From NCBI GenBank assembly GCA_004835665.1, contig RBKR01000014.1:1-64000 (forward strand): a stretch of DNA of 64,000 nt, in the 5' to 3' direction. This document shows, one piece after another, positions 1 through 10,483 of this stretch. Position 1 is the first letter of the stretch. The number at the start of each line of letters is the position of its first letter. The notes beneath the pieces were generated by a model. The model was given only the letters and a program-made list of their open reading frames with translations, made no database searches and had not been told where the DNA came from. Both the position numbers and the translations under genes were made by a program. The DNA comes from Phoma sp. XZ068 (Eukaryota; Ascomycota; Dothideomycetes; Pleosporales; Didymellaceae).

Positions 1-1515
1 CTCTCCTCCCTCAACTCTCACTCTCTCTCTCACCCCTCACTCTCACTCTCACTCTCACTCTCCTCTCTCTCACTCTCTCTCTCACCCTCACTCTCACTCT
101 CTCTCTCACTCTCTCTCTCACCCTCACTCTCACTCTCACTCTCTCCCTCACCCTCACTCTCACTCTCTCTCTCTCTCTCTCTCTCCCTCACCCTCGGACG
201 GGCTCCCCACCCACATCCCCTACTTGTAACTAACTAATAACTGCTCTCTTTAAACACCCTACGGGCCTACTGCCTACTCTTTCTTTTCTTTTCTACCTTT
301 TTTACTTGTTTACACCTCCTCATTTGTTTACACCTCCTCACTTGTTTACACCTCCTCACTTGTTTACACCTCCTCACTTGTTTACACCTCCTCACTTGTT
401 TACACCTCCTCACTTGTTTACACCTTTTCTTTGTATCTATACTCGCCTCTGCTTGTATTTCTTTCCGTGTTTTTACCCCTACTTAAACTTATTTGTACTT
501 CTTTTTATTCTGTCTTTTATCTACTTTATTACTTCTTTCCTCCTTTCTTCTTATCTCTTTTTCCTTATAACTATAAAACCCTAACCCCGCTCTTCTTTTC
601 CTACTACTTTTTGACAATACTTTGCACTTTCTTTCTTTTGTATCTCTAAATCTATTCTAATCTGAATCTCTTTTCTACTTATTCTACTTATTCTTCTTTT
701 CTTTCTTACTCTTACTATTGTCTCTACCCTCACCCTTTTCTTAACTAACCTTTTTTCTTTCTCTTTTACCTCTGTCCTAATTCTCCCTCTATCTTTTTCA
801 TTTCAATCTTTCCTCTCTTTTCTTTACTACTTTCTTTATCTTCTTTCTTTCACCTCCTTTAAAACACTCTCTTCTATCCTCTTTTGCTACTTTAACCCCT
901 GCTTATTCTTGTCAACTTTCTTTTGAAACCATTAATCCCCCTTCTTGCTTTGTTTCTACCTTGCCTTCTCTCTATTAAACACGTTTTGTAACTCTTTAAC
1001 TTTTTCATCTTCCCTTGATTTTTTTTTATAACTACTAAACTACTTGTTTCTTCTGTTTGCCTGTGTATTTCTATTTCTTTTCTTATTCCTCTTTACTTCT
1101 TTCCTATAACTTTACCTCTTTTCTTTGTTATTATTTATTTCTCAACACTTACTTGCTAACTCTTCTTTGAAACTCTCTTTATCTTTGAAAAAAATCTTTC
1201 AAATCCTTTCTACTGTGTTCTCTAATCCTTTTTTCTTCTCTTTACTGATTTCTCTAAACTACTAAACTGCTTATTTTTTCTTTTTACCTTTAACGTTTCT
1301 TTTCAATTTTACGCCCTCTTACCCACCCGCTTTCTTTGATCTTTTAACTTCAACTCTCTTCTTTACTCCCTTTCCTCTGCTTATCTTTTCTCTCTTCTCG
1401 AACTTTCCTTGAACTTGACTTTTCTTGAACTTCTTGAACTTCTTGAACTTTTGAACTTTTCAACTTTTGAACTGCTGAACTTTTGAGCTGCTGAACTTTT
1501 GAACTTTCCTTGAAT
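1..1515. repeat. Subtelomeric polypyrimidine tract with simple repeats
   Basis: The first ~1.5 kb is almost entirely C and T on the + strand, with some A and very little G. It opens with (CTCTCA)/(CTCTCT) simple repeats to about 195. No gene is supported: the open frames here are low-complexity. A short telomere-like AACCCTAACCCC lies at 577-588. The stretch ends with an irregular 9-11 bp tandem array (TTGAACTTC/TTGAACTTT variants) at about 1399-1515. The composition and the CCCTAA orientation fit a left chromosome end, though no terminal telomere array is present in the window. Confidence 0.7.
303..428. repeat. 18-bp tandem repeat (about 7 copies)
   Basis: The unit CTTGTTTACACCTCCTCA repeats about seven times almost without change. 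Because 18 is a multiple of three, it makes an open frame reading FTPPHL repeated; this is a by-product of the repeat and not evidence for a protein. The array sits inside the polypyrimidine subtelomeric tract. Confidence 0.9.
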
Positions 1516-1610
1516 TCAACGGTTTGCGCTTGCGGACTGCCGAAACGGATAACGGCTAACGGGATCCGGGTTTCGGCCTCCGCGTTTGCTTCTGTCCTGT
1601 TGTCTACTTT

Positions 1611-3765
1611 CCCCAAATACGGATAACCCTAACCCTGACTTGCGTCCGGCCCTGAACCCAACTTCACGCTGTAAACACCTTGCCGGCTCTCCGCTCACCC
1701 TCTACCTTCTACTTCTCTTCTTGCCCTCCCTGACGCCTTGATGATGTGATCCCTGCTGTCTGCTACTGACCGCAAACCTCCTCGGCTTGCGGGGCCTTGT
1801 AACTGCGTCCTACCCTCTACCTGCGTCCTACCCTCAGCTACCGGTTGCCGCTCTTTTCTTCTTTACTTCGCTCTTTCCTACCCTTGCTGCGCTCTTGAAC
1901 CGCTCTACGTTACGCTCTTTGCGCCTCCGGGGCCTTTCTACGGGCTCCTGCCACTCGGACGGGTATCTGCTGCACCCTCTTTTACATGTCACTATCGCAC
2001 GGGTTACGGGGGCCTCTTCACGGGTTGCGGACCTCTCGGTAATACCTCACCACGACTTCGTCGCCTGCCTCTTCTCTTTTCTCAACCGCGGCGCTTCTTG
2101 TGCCTCCCCACGGGCCTTCCGCCCACCCCTTCTACTTCACCGCTGCGCTCGGCTTCTCTGTGACACCTGACGGGCCCATCGCCCGCCCTCTTCTGCCTTC
2201 TCCTCAACGACTCTCTTCTCCCTTCTTGCCTCCCTCACCCTCGGCTCGTGATACCTTATCACGGCCCCACCCACCTCCCCTCTTTCTCCTTCATCCTCTA
2301 CCGCCCCGCCCGCCTGCTTTGTGACACCTGACGGGCCCACCGCCCACCCCTACATTCTTACATCTTCACACTCGCTAACGGGTCTTCGCCCTGCTCTTCT
2401 GTCTTGAACGGGGCCCACCGCAATCCCCTTTCTCTCTAACCCTTCTCCTCGCACTCCTTAACACTTCTTAGCCCTCTAATCACCTACGGGTCTTCGCCTT
2501 GTTTTTCTGCCCTGACGGGGCCCACCGCCAACCCCTCTTCGTCCCTCTGATACCTCTCTACGGGCCTACCGCCCGCCCTTTTGTCTCTACCCCCTCTGAT
2601 ACCTTGCCACGGGCCCACCGCCCACCCCCCCTTCTCTCTCTTACCCTCGCATTACCGGTCTCTTCACCGGTTCGGGGGCATCTTCGCGGGTTGCGGCTGT
2701 TTCCTGCCTGTTGCCTGTCTTTCTACGCGTTCGGGGGCACCTCCACGGGCTACGGGTCTCTCTACGGGCCTCTGTTCCTTTGTCGGCTTGCCCCAAATAC
2801 CGGTAACCCTAACCCTAACCTGCATCCGCTCCTCCAACCAACTCTGCACCTGCCTCTTCGCTCTCGTGTGACACCTGGCGGGCCCACTGTCCACCCTTCT
2901 CTCACGCACTACGGCATCTACGGGCTTGGGAATGCCTTTCTGGCTGCGGCACCACAATCGGGTTTGCCAAACTTCCCCTAGCTTCTGTTCTATCTTGTGA
3001 CAATCCTCTCTAAACGCCCAAAACACCTTTTTACATGTTGTCCCCATCCCGATCCATCTGCCTAAACCCCCTGGTGACCTTTTCAAATGCCTCCTCTCCG
3101 CATCTTACTTTTCCCAAATTTTCGCTGTCTTGATCCTGCGCTTTCTTTTCAATACAAACGGGTGCTTTGGGTTGGGGACTCACTTGGTTTCGGGTGCTCT
3201 GCCTGGATTGTGGGCTCTTCTTGGGTTGCGCGCTCTTTCTTGGCTGTTGGTTTTTCTTAAATAATCGGCTCTTACTAATTTGGCGTCACTGATGTGGACT
3301 CACTTGGTTGGGCGGGGGACCACTTTCGGGCCACTTGGGCTGGTGGGACTACTTTCGGACCACTTGGGGTGGCGCGCTACTTGGGGAACCACGTGGGGAA
3401 CTACTTGGGGAACCACTTGGGGAACCACTCGGGTTGGTGGGCACCTCTTGCTGGCTGCTGTGTTCTTTTACAATGCTGTATGCTGTTGCCCGCTTGACCA
3501 AACCACGTATAACCCTATCTCAATCTTGACTTGCGTCCTGGCCTGACTGCAAGCTCTAACACCTCCTCTTGTCTCTACTGCCCTCTCTGCTCACACTCTC
3601 TGCGCTCGTATGCGCGTTGTCTGCGCTCCCTACACACTCAGCTTCTTTGTCTGTCTTGTTGATAATCTGCGTGCCGTAAACACCGGTAACCCCACCCTGA
3701 CTTGCGTCCGGGCCCAACCGAAACTCCACTACCCCAACTTGCGTCCCGGCCCGAACCAAACTCTG
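1611..3765. repeat. Dispersed subtelomeric repeat families with interstitial telomeric motifs
   Basis: Two degenerate families interleave here. Family 1 is a ~50 bp block of the form CCCCAAATAC..GG.TAACCCTAACCCT.ACTTGCGTCC followed by ACCCAACT-like sequence, at 1611-1664, 2791-2843, 3495-3545, 3676-3725 and 3729-3765 (the last partial). Family 2 is built on TGACACCTGACGGGCCCACCGCCCACCCC-like units, at about 2106-2130, 2161-2190, 2321-2350, 2405-2430, 2512-2536, 2548-2580, 2597-2630 and 2868-2900. Open frames across 1787-3086 are short, overlap on both strands and show no family resemblance, so no gene is called. Confidence 0.7.
3379..3432. repeat. 12-bp tandem repeat (about 4 copies)
   Basis: GGGGAACCACTT-type units repeat about four times. 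The flanking sequence (3150-3380) is a looser, more diverged version of the same G-rich phrase containing CACTTGG. This is the one part of the subtelomeric block that is G-rich on the + strand. Three overlapping short open frames here are repeat artefacts. Confidence 0.8.
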
Positions 3766-3814
3766 CTGCACAGCGAATCGCGAACGGAAAATCTTTCATT
3801 TGCTACTACTGCGC

Positions 3815-6800
3815 CTACTCAGCCAACAGCCGTGTAATCCAACAAAACTCCTTTACCAAGTTGTTGCTCTCCACGTTGTCCAGCGGCTGCTTCTTCCCTA
3901 AATATTCGATTAACATCCTACCCGGTCCTGCATCGTCCACCCCAAACTCCGCTAATCGGGCCTGCCATCGGGCGTTTGCCTCCGTGTAACCGAATACTAT
4001 GCCTGTTAATCCTGCGCTCAACACCCCGCTGTATTGACAAGTCCCTCCCCCTACCCTTCGATACTTCCCTTTCTCGTTCGGCTCCCAGCTGTTGCAAATT
4101 TCCTGCGGTACGCCACCACACGGGAAGCAACCTGAAAACATGTGGAACCGAACCTGGTCGTCTATCTTCTGTACCATCTCCTTCGCTGTTTTGCTTTCTG
4201 CCCTCCAACACTGCCGTATGTCGTGTCCGCTCTGTGGATCGCCTGCTCCCTCGCAAATCCCGCAGCGATTCGCCCACCACGCCAACTGCCTGCGCACCCA
4301 CTCTACGTCGGCAAACTCCTGCTGTCGATGCTCAGTCAACGTCTGCCACGGCCCCCGGCGCGCCTGCTCCTGCTGTTGAAACACCCGCCGCATCTCTTCC
4401 CGCTCCGCTTCGACGACGTCCATTTCTTCTCCATCGTTACTGTTGTCGTCTGTCTCGCTCTCTTCTTCTGTTTCTTCTTCAACCACCTCCTCCAACTGCC
4501 CATCTATCCCTCGGCACACGTCGCACATCTCCTCGTTGTCCTCCTCTCTACACCCTGCTCGATCCTTCCTCCCATCCAAATACCCGTCCAACACCTCCCT
4601 CCTGCAGCTAGCCGCCCCGCTCTCACCACCTTCAACATACTCCCTCACCAACTGCCGCTCGGCTTCTGTCTCGTTGTCTTCGGTGCGTTGTTTCCCATCC
4701 TGAACGATCAAAACCGCCTCGCTTCGCAACCCGTCCCGGCCTGCCCTGCCGCTCTCCTGTGCGTAATCCAACATGGTGAACGGCCAATCGATGTGAATGA
4801 TGCACCGTACATCCGGTATGTCCACGCCCATTCCCAACGCGCTCGTTGCCACGATCACGCGCTGCTTGCCTGCCATGAAGTCCGCTAACATGCTCGCCTT
4901 GCCCACGGCATCCGCGTGATACGCGTGACAATCTAATTGCTCTGCCAACGCCTTCACCTTCGGCTTCGAATTGCCGTACACGATGAGCTTGCCTGTCCTG
5001 TACTTCCGCATTTTCTGCCACACTGTCTTGATGACCATCGACTCGACGTCCTTCTTCTTCACGGACCGGCTGATCTTGATGGTCTGATACGCCACGTTCG
5101 TCCTTGTGGTCGGTTGTCTGAACATCTTGACCTGCCCTCGCTGGTAATGCATCCGTCGATACAGCTCGTCTTCTTCGGTCGGCGGCAACGTTGCTGTCAA
5201 CAGCACCATCTGCGTCTCGGCTGCTGCCAGCCTGCCGAGCTGTTGCATCTGCTTGCGGAATGTGTATCGACGGTTCAACACAATGTGACACTCGTCGATC
5301 ACGATACGGTCCAGCTGCCGCGTCGCTCGCAGCCGGTTCAAAAATGTCGCGAACGCTTCTCCCACGGCCGACTCGGGCGTTACGAACACGATGGCTGCTG
5401 CGTCGGGCGGGCAGCGACTCTCCCACTCGGCGCACGATATCCCCAGCTCCTTGCACCGCCGCATCATGTCTCCACGCAGCGAAACCAACGGCACGACGAC
5501 GACCGTCGTTCCACCTTGCTCTGCCCACCCCGGCAACATAAACAACATGCTCTTGCCTGCGCCAGTCGGCATCACGGCCACGACGGGGCTCTCGCCGGCA
5601 ATGATCGCCTCGATGGCCTCCTTCTGCACGCCTCTGAACTTTGCTTTCTTGCCCTTCATTCGCTGGAGTTGCGCTGCCGGGTCCATCTTCCTCAGCCGCT
5701 CCAGCCTCTCTATCCTTGCCTCGTCCGCCTCGCTCTCGAACGGCGCCTTCTTCCGCTTCTTGACGTCTGCCACTGCGTCTACGGCGGACTGGAAACCCAA
5801 AAACCGGTGCCAATCGGTGCTCGAGTTGCGGAACAACTGCCGCCTGTCTGCTGTGACGCCTGCCATCTCCATGATCCCGCGCGCGTATACCATGCCGGCT
5901 ACGTGCGCGCTGTGGCCGGCCTGCTCGTCCTGGATGGTGGCGAGCATATTCTCCTCGTTCCACTCCTCGTTCTCCTCTGCCTCCTCTGCTCGAAATGCCG
6001 ACGATGGCCGCAAAAACCTCCGGCTGATGCCGATGGCAATCTCACGGTATGCTGCAATCGTCAACTCTTGCTTTAAACCTACTCTGCTTTCACGCTTCAA
6101 TATTTCCCGAAATCGGTCGCTTGTCCACTTCCGTCCGCTGGGGTCGGCTGGCCACATGTGCGATGATATCGCCTCCTTCTCCCACACCATCGCCTCCAAC
6201 CGCTGCTGGAACGGCAACACCAACCACATGTAATACACCACCAGCTCGCCCACCTCGCGCGGCAAGTACCGGTGGATGATCTTGACATCGCCGCTCACGG
6301 CATACCCTTTGTGATACCGCGTAACGAACGCGACCATGCCGTCCTCGATGAAAATGTTTCGGTGGCCCCCCTTGATGGTGTTGCTGTGTCGAACGCTGCC
6401 CAGCTCTGGCCACCTTGCGGGTTGCCCTTCTGCCATGTGCACCAACGCGGCCAGCTTCTCTCGAAACGCAATCACTCGATCCATGTACCGCTCCACCTCT
6501 TTCCGGTCGATGCCTGAACGGCTTCCTGGCTTGATGAACCTTTCCCTGACGTTGGCGTCCTGCCCCGCGCGCTCAAACAACCACTTCTCCCCATCTACGG
6601 GCATGCGCGTGCGGTGGTCTTTCAAAAAGTTCCACCCTGGCCGCTCATCGGTCGGGTTGTCGCGCAGCTGCTCCCACGGGATCTGGGGCACTTGGCCTGC
6701 TGTCTGCTTGCCGCAAAACAGCAACTCCTCCACCAGTAGCCGCTTAGCCTCCGCCTGCATACCGTGCACCATCCCGCGGAACTGGGCCATGGTGAAGTGC

Positions 6801-8476
6801 AAGTTCTTGTACAGCAGCTCATCCTTCCCCATCCACTCGACGTGGCCACGCGACGTGGTGTTGTAGTGCACCTTCAGCCCGTACGTGCGTAAGTCGAGCA
6901 TCCACTGCATCGGGCTGTGGCTGCCTCGCACCATGAAGCTGTCCATCATCTGCTGCACAAACTCCAAGCAGCCTTTTGGTCGACGCGGGCTGGGGGGACT
7001 GCTGCCGCTGTCGCTCCCCCCGTACGCGCTGTCGTCGTCGAACACCTCCTCTTCAAACGGCTCGGACAGCTCCAGTGCGTGCTGCACGACCATGAAACGG
7101 GTGATTTTGATCACGGACGACAAGATCGGCGGGTACAGCTCGGGGCCCTTCCAACCGTCCTCCTTGACGCCAAGCACAGCCAACGCGCACACCAGCGCGC
7201 AGTCGTACTCCTTGCGGCGGATGGTCTGTTTGAGCAGCGCCATGCAAAAGTCCAAGCACGCTTTTTCGACCGGCCCCAGCTTCGCGTGCTCGGGCTCATT
7301 GTCGCGTTCGGACGGGTCCTGCTCGTCGTCCAGCTCATCGATCATCATCTCGTCCTCCTCGTCCTCCCCGTCCTCGTTCTGGTCCTCGTCGGCTACCCCC
7401 ATCTCTACCCCACCTACGTCTCTCTCTGCCTGCTCGATCAATGCCTCCCACGCCTCGCGCTGCTGCTGTGTGAAGCGGTACTTGGGGCTCTTCCAACGGT
7501 GCTCCCTCTGCGTCCGTGCAAAAAACATCAGTATCTGCTTCCACGGGCGTGATCGCTCTTTGATCGACTTGTCGTCCATGTACGCCTGCAGCGGCGTGTA
7601 CCTGGTCTGATGCTTCTCTGTCCGGATCGCCTCCATACGCACGAATATGCCCGTCCGTTCGATGACCGACGCCTGGCTCACGCGGGCCAGTCCGTCCATG
7701 GCGTTCCAAATTGCAGCCTCGACGGGTTCCTCGTCCTTCTCCGGGTCTATGTTGGGCTCCTCAATGCTCGCCAGCAATTCGGGACGATCCAGTTTGTTCA
7801 AGTACGGCAGCCACCCAGTCCGCTCCAGCCATGGGGCCGCCTCGTCCTTCTCCCCGTCTTCGATCGTTGTCTTCGCCCGGTCCTCGACGTTGGCCCACGT
7901 CTTGGCCATCTCCTCGCCCACGCGCGCCCACGCCGCCTCGCCCTCTGTGGGGACGGGTTGCGGACCGCTGTCTGGGTTGTGACGCACCTCGAAGTACTGT
8001 GATCCGTGCCGGCTGCCGAAAAGTCGCTGGCAGTGTACGCGCTTGCAGCCGTCTTCCATCTGGGCTTGCAACGCCCCTGCCCGAGTTCGGCTGGGGCGTC
8101 CTTGCCTTTTTCCCAGCGACCAGCCGTTGTGGTCTTTGCGCCAGTGCTTTTTGATCGAGTCGATGGTTCTTGCAATGTGCCGGCATTTTTCGGGCTCAAG
8201 TTGGCACAGCAAGCCGTCGTCGTATACTGGCAGCTGGGGGATGGGCTGCACGTTGTTGTCTGGTACCGTCCACTCGCTGGGGTACTGTAGCAAGCCCGCC
8301 CACTGACGGACGGCATCCCCTACAGCTCTAACGTTTTTTGGCGGCCTCTTGTGTTGCTTCTGCAAGTGGCTCTCGATCTGGTCCGGCCATACTGCGTACC
8401 GGCACTCCTTGCACACTGCTACCTGGTACTCAGCCAAGTGCTCAAAGTACTGATGCTCAACGGTGGCTTCTGACAT
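3815..8476 (-). CDS. Telomere-linked RecQ-like helicase with N-terminal OrsD zinc-finger region (module A)
   Basis: Predicted ATP-dependent 3'-5' DNA helicase of the fungal telomere-linked class, acting in the nucleus. I take the start at 8476 (MSEATVEH..), giving about 1,553 aa, because the zinc-finger region begins there as it does in the paralogue at 10804-13161; the frame stays open to an ATG at 8683. Residues ~20-45 hold CKEC..H..H, typical of the OrsD/DUF3505 N-terminus. The helicase core shows Walker A PTGAGKS near residue 971, DECH near 1062, a TATLPP motif, ATSALGMGVDIP, and QESGRAGRDG near 1244. Cys clusters follow it (CDVC, then a Cys/His-rich C-terminal region). One uninterrupted exon, GC-rich, no RIP. 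It is transcribed toward the presumed telomere and pairs divergently with the gene at 8690. Family is well supported; function in telomere maintenance is inferred. Confidence 0.9.
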   Translation of the reverse strand: MSEATVEHQYFEHLAEYQVAVCKECRYAVWPDQIESHLQKQHKRPPKNVRAVGDAVRQWAGLLQYPSEWTVPDNNVQPIPQLPVYDDGLLCQLEPEKCRHIARTIDSIKKHWRKDHNGWSLGKRQGRPSRTRAGALQAQMEDGCKRVHCQRLFGSRHGSQYFEVRHNPDSGPQPVPTEGEAAWARVGEEMAKTWANVEDRAKTTIEDGEKDEAAPWLERTGWLPYLNKLDRPELLASIEEPNIDPEKDEEPVEAAIWNAMDGLARVSQASVIERTGIFVRMEAIRTEKHQTRYTPLQAYMDDKSIKERSRPWKQILMFFARTQREHRWKSPKYRFTQQQREAWEALIEQAERDVGGVEMGVADEDQNEDGEDEEDEMMIDELDDEQDPSERDNEPEHAKLGPVEKACLDFCMALLKQTIRRKEYDCALVCALAVLGVKEDGWKGPELYPPILSSVIKITRFMVVQHALELSEPFEEEVFDDDSAYGGSDSGSSPPSPRRPKGCLEFVQQMMDSFMVRGSHSPMQWMLDLRTYGLKVHYNTTSRGHVEWMGKDELLYKNLHFTMAQFRGMVHGMQAEAKRLLVEELLFCGKQTAGQVPQIPWEQLRDNPTDERPGWNFLKDHRTRMPVDGEKWLFERAGQDANVRERFIKPGSRSGIDRKEVERYMDRVIAFREKLAALVHMAEGQPARWPELGSVRHSNTIKGGHRNIFIEDGMVAFVTRYHKGYAVSGDVKIIHRYLPREVGELVVYYMWLVLPFQQRLEAMVWEKEAISSHMWPADPSGRKWTSDRFREILKRESRVGLKQELTIAAYREIAIGISRRFLRPSSAFRAEEAEENEEWNEENMLATIQDEQAGHSAHVAGMVYARGIMEMAGVTADRRQLFRNSSTDWHRFLGFQSAVDAVADVKKRKKAPFESEADEARIERLERLRKMDPAAQLQRMKGKKAKFRGVQKEAIEAIIAGESPVVAVMPTGAGKSMLFMLPGWAEQGGTTVVVVPLVSLRGDMMRRCKELGISCAEWESRCPPDAAAIVFVTPESAVGEAFATFLNRLRATRQLDRIVIDECHIVLNRRYTFRKQMQQLGRLAAAETQMVLLTATLPPTEEDELYRRMHYQRGQVKMFRQPTTRTNVAYQTIKISRSVKKKDVESMVIKTVWQKMRKYRTGKLIVYGNSKPKVKALAEQLDCHAYHADAVGKASMLADFMAGKQRVIVATSALGMGVDIPDVRCIIHIDWPFTMLDYAQESGRAGRDGLRSEAVLIVQDGKQRTEDNETEAERQLVREYVEGGESGAASCRREVLDGYLDGRKDRAGCREEDNEEMCDVCRGIDGQLEEVVEEETEEESETDDNSNDGEEMDVVEAEREEMRRVFQQQEQARRGPWQTLTEHRQQEFADVEWVRRQLAWWANRCGICEGAGDPQSGHDIRQCWRAESKTAKEMVQKIDDQVRFHMFSGCFPCGGVPQEICNSWEPNEKGKYRRVGGGTCQYSGVLSAGLTGIVFGYTEANARWQARLAEFGVDDAGPGRMLIEYLGKKQPLDNVESNNLVKEFCWITRLLAE

Positions 8477-8689
8477 GTTAGCGGTCCTCTGCGAGCCTCT
8501 GTGTGTGTTTTTTTTCCTTGAGGCGACTGCTCTTATCTCTGAATTATGTTGAGTTTCGCACCCCAGCTTGTGCGCCCGCTCATGTTGTACGGGCTGATCT
8601 CCGTTCGGTCCGTTACCCTGGTCAGGGGCTGAACCCAACGAACATCCTTCTTCTTCCGCCGTATCTCCTACATCAACAAACAAACAGTT
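8477..8689. promoter_or_regulatory. Compact shared promoter of the module A gene pair
   Basis: Only 213 bp separate the preferred helicase start (8476, minus) from the partner start (8690, plus). If the helicase used the upstream ATG at 8683 the two start codons would be 6 bp apart, which argues for the internal start. No clear TATA box is seen. The arrangement implies that one short region drives both genes. Confidence 0.5.
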
Positions 8690-10483
8690 ATGTCACCATC
8701 TAATCTACCCTGGATCTCCGCGTTGGAAGATGCCGCCGAGCAATTCGATGGCGGGCCCCGGAGCTTCCCGCTAGCCAGCGAGTCGAGCTTTGCCCACAGG
8801 CTCGCATACGACCCGCCGAACCTGGACTACCGAAAGCTGTTTTGGAACAAGGCCACTGTCTCGGACTCGCAGCGTGATGCTCTATTGCGCCCGCACAGCG
8901 CAGGCTGGCTGATTCCGGCCGAGACGAGTGTCTGCAAGCCTGTCTTTGTCGCCCACTCCGCGCTGTCGGCGATATGGCTGTTGAAGGAGACGCTCGACGA
9001 GGACGCGCTGCCTGCTGATGCTTGGGCCCGGCTGGTCTCTGCAGCGCAGGATCTTGCCAGCAGCCCGAGCGACGGCTTCCAGAAGGAACCCCCTTCAGCG
9101 CAGCGGCCCCGCGATTCCCCACCACCGTCGACAAAGCGTGCTGCTGCATCCAGCTCAGCGCGGCCGTTGAAGCGCCTCCGACAAGCCACCGAGCCTCCCA
9201 GCCCTGCGACGCCGCTGGAAGCAGAGGACGAAGCGGAGGAACCTGAGCAGCTTGCGCCGCCCTGCGAACCCGAGGCGGCCGAGGACCCCAAAGAGCCCGT
9301 CCATGGACAGGTTGGACAGGAGGAACCCGCCCAGATCACAAGCGTCTCTAACAAAAACCGCCGTGCTGAGCGGGAGCGCGCCAGGAAGCTGGAGCTCATA
9401 CGAGCGCAGAAGAAACAGGACCTTGGGTTGGTACCGCCGCCCGACTCAGCGTCTCGCAGGGAACACGGTGCCTATGCCTCCATCTCGCGGCAGGATGAGC
9501 CGTTCATCTCTTGGATCCTCAAGCAGCCGGTCGATGATGGCGACAACCTGTACAGCAGTGCCCCAGCGCCTTACCTGACAGCTTCTGGCATGCTCGACAA
9601 GGCCCGCTCCATCGGCAATAATACCTCCCAGGCCTCTGCGGCTGCCTTTCTGCGGAGCTGGCGCACACAAGGTTCACCCTTTGCGCAGGAGTCCGTGGAG
9701 GATCGCCCGCCCGCTTCCTCGCGCACCCGCTGGTCGCTGTCGCAGAAGAGCAGTGCCTCGACGGTGCCGAAGAGCGCGCTCGCCTCCGCCTGGAGCCTGT
9801 GCGATCGCTACGAGCAGGAGCTGGATATCATCCATATCAAGTACCGCTGGGCCATGGCTTTCCTCGGCAAGGCGTACACCGAGAGGATGGACCAGATCAA
9901 GGAGCAAGACGTCGCCCGCAGCAGGGATGCCAAGAACCGAGGCGGCAGGGGCAAAGTCAGCTCCGAGGCCATGGACGCCCTGCTGCTGTCCGTCACCGCT
10001 ACGTCGGGGCGTCAGCAGCGTCAGCGATTCAAGAAGCGGCTGCACCAAGCGCTCCGCTGGTACGAAGCAGCCAAGCAGCTTGGCTGGGGTATGCTCTGCC
10101 TGATGCCGCACGACATCATCTCCAACTCGTGGGTCGAGAACGATCTCCGCATCCCCTTCTGGCACATCTGGCTCACGTTGGTTGCGAAGGCGAATCCGGT
10201 GGCCCACAAAGCAAGCATGGCCTTGGACGCCTGGCTAGGCTCAGAAGGCATCTCTGGCGGATCCATCAGCGAGAAGGCAACGCTGTCGATCGAGGCAAAC
10301 ACGCCGACATCAGCGACGCAAGTGGAGGAGATTGAAGACAGCGAGCTGGAAGACGGCGAAGATGGTGACAACCACAGCGTCAAGCCTGCGCCCTCCCAAA
10401 GGACTACAAACAGCCCTGCGGCCGCCCGTGCAATGCGCCAGCTTACCTTGATCGAGCTCTGTAAGCCTTTTGCAGGCACATAG
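8690..10483 (+). CDS. Unrecognised partner protein of telomere-linked helicase (module A)
   Basis: A 597 aa protein of no family I recognise. It is clearly paralogous to the protein at 13706-15394. The shared blocks are an N-terminal region (AAEQFDGG.RSFP, DPPN.DY.KLF, HSAGWL.P, VCKPVFVAHS.LSAIWLL), a central block (NRRAE, YASISRQDE, KQPV), and a C-terminal half with YRWA.A.LGKAY, LGWG...LMPHD and SW.E. Residues ~130-220 between the blocks are a Pro/Glu/Ala-rich low-complexity linker that is not conserved. The C-terminus has an acidic stretch (VEEIEDSELEDGED) and ends RQLTLIEL, resembling a PCNA-interacting box. No signal peptide or membrane segment; basic patches suggest a nuclear protein. 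Single exon. Divergent pairing with an OrsD-type gene is repeated in module B, implying a linked role. Function unknown. Confidence 0.75.
   Translation: MSPSNLPWISALEDAAEQFDGGPRSFPLASESSFAHRLAYDPPNLDYRKLFWNKATVSDSQRDALLRPHSAGWLIPAETSVCKPVFVAHSALSAIWLLKETLDEDALPADAWARLVSAAQDLASSPSDGFQKEPPSAQRPRDSPPPSTKRAAASSSARPLKRLRQATEPPSPATPLEAEDEAEEPEQLAPPCEPEAAEDPKEPVHGQVGQEEPAQITSVSNKNRRAERERARKLELIRAQKKQDLGLVPPPDSASRREHGAYASISRQDEPFISWILKQPVDDGDNLYSSAPAPYLTASGMLDKARSIGNNTSQASAAAFLRSWRTQGSPFAQESVEDRPPASSRTRWSLSQKSSASTVPKSALASAWSLCDRYEQELDIIHIKYRWAMAFLGKAYTERMDQIKEQDVARSRDAKNRGGRGKVSSEAMDALLLSVTATSGRQQRQRFKKRLHQALRWYEAAKQLGWGMLCLMPHDIISNSWVENDLRIPFWHIWLTLVAKANPVAHKASMALDAWLGSEGISGGSISEKATLSIEANTPTSATQVEEIEDSELEDGEDGDNHSVKPAPSQRTTNSPAAARAMRQLTLIELCKPFAGT

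Noticed and set aside
300..430. CRISPR-like array
   Set aside because: Units are contiguous with no spacers and the genome is fungal; it is a minisatellite.
306..649. Open frames of 92 and 72 aa in the first kilobase
   Set aside because: They are the translation of an 18-bp tandem repeat plus pyrimidine-rich sequence; low complexity, no family features.
1350..3546. Many overlapping frames on both strands in the subtelomeric block
   Set aside because: They overlap each other, use repeat sequence, and show no conserved domain, signal or splicing pattern.
3918..8316. Long frames on the plus strand and other minus frames across the helicase (for example 4142-4888, 4632-5963, 4937-6076)
   Set aside because: Shadows of a GC-rich real gene; no motif of their own, while the helicase frame has all family motifs.
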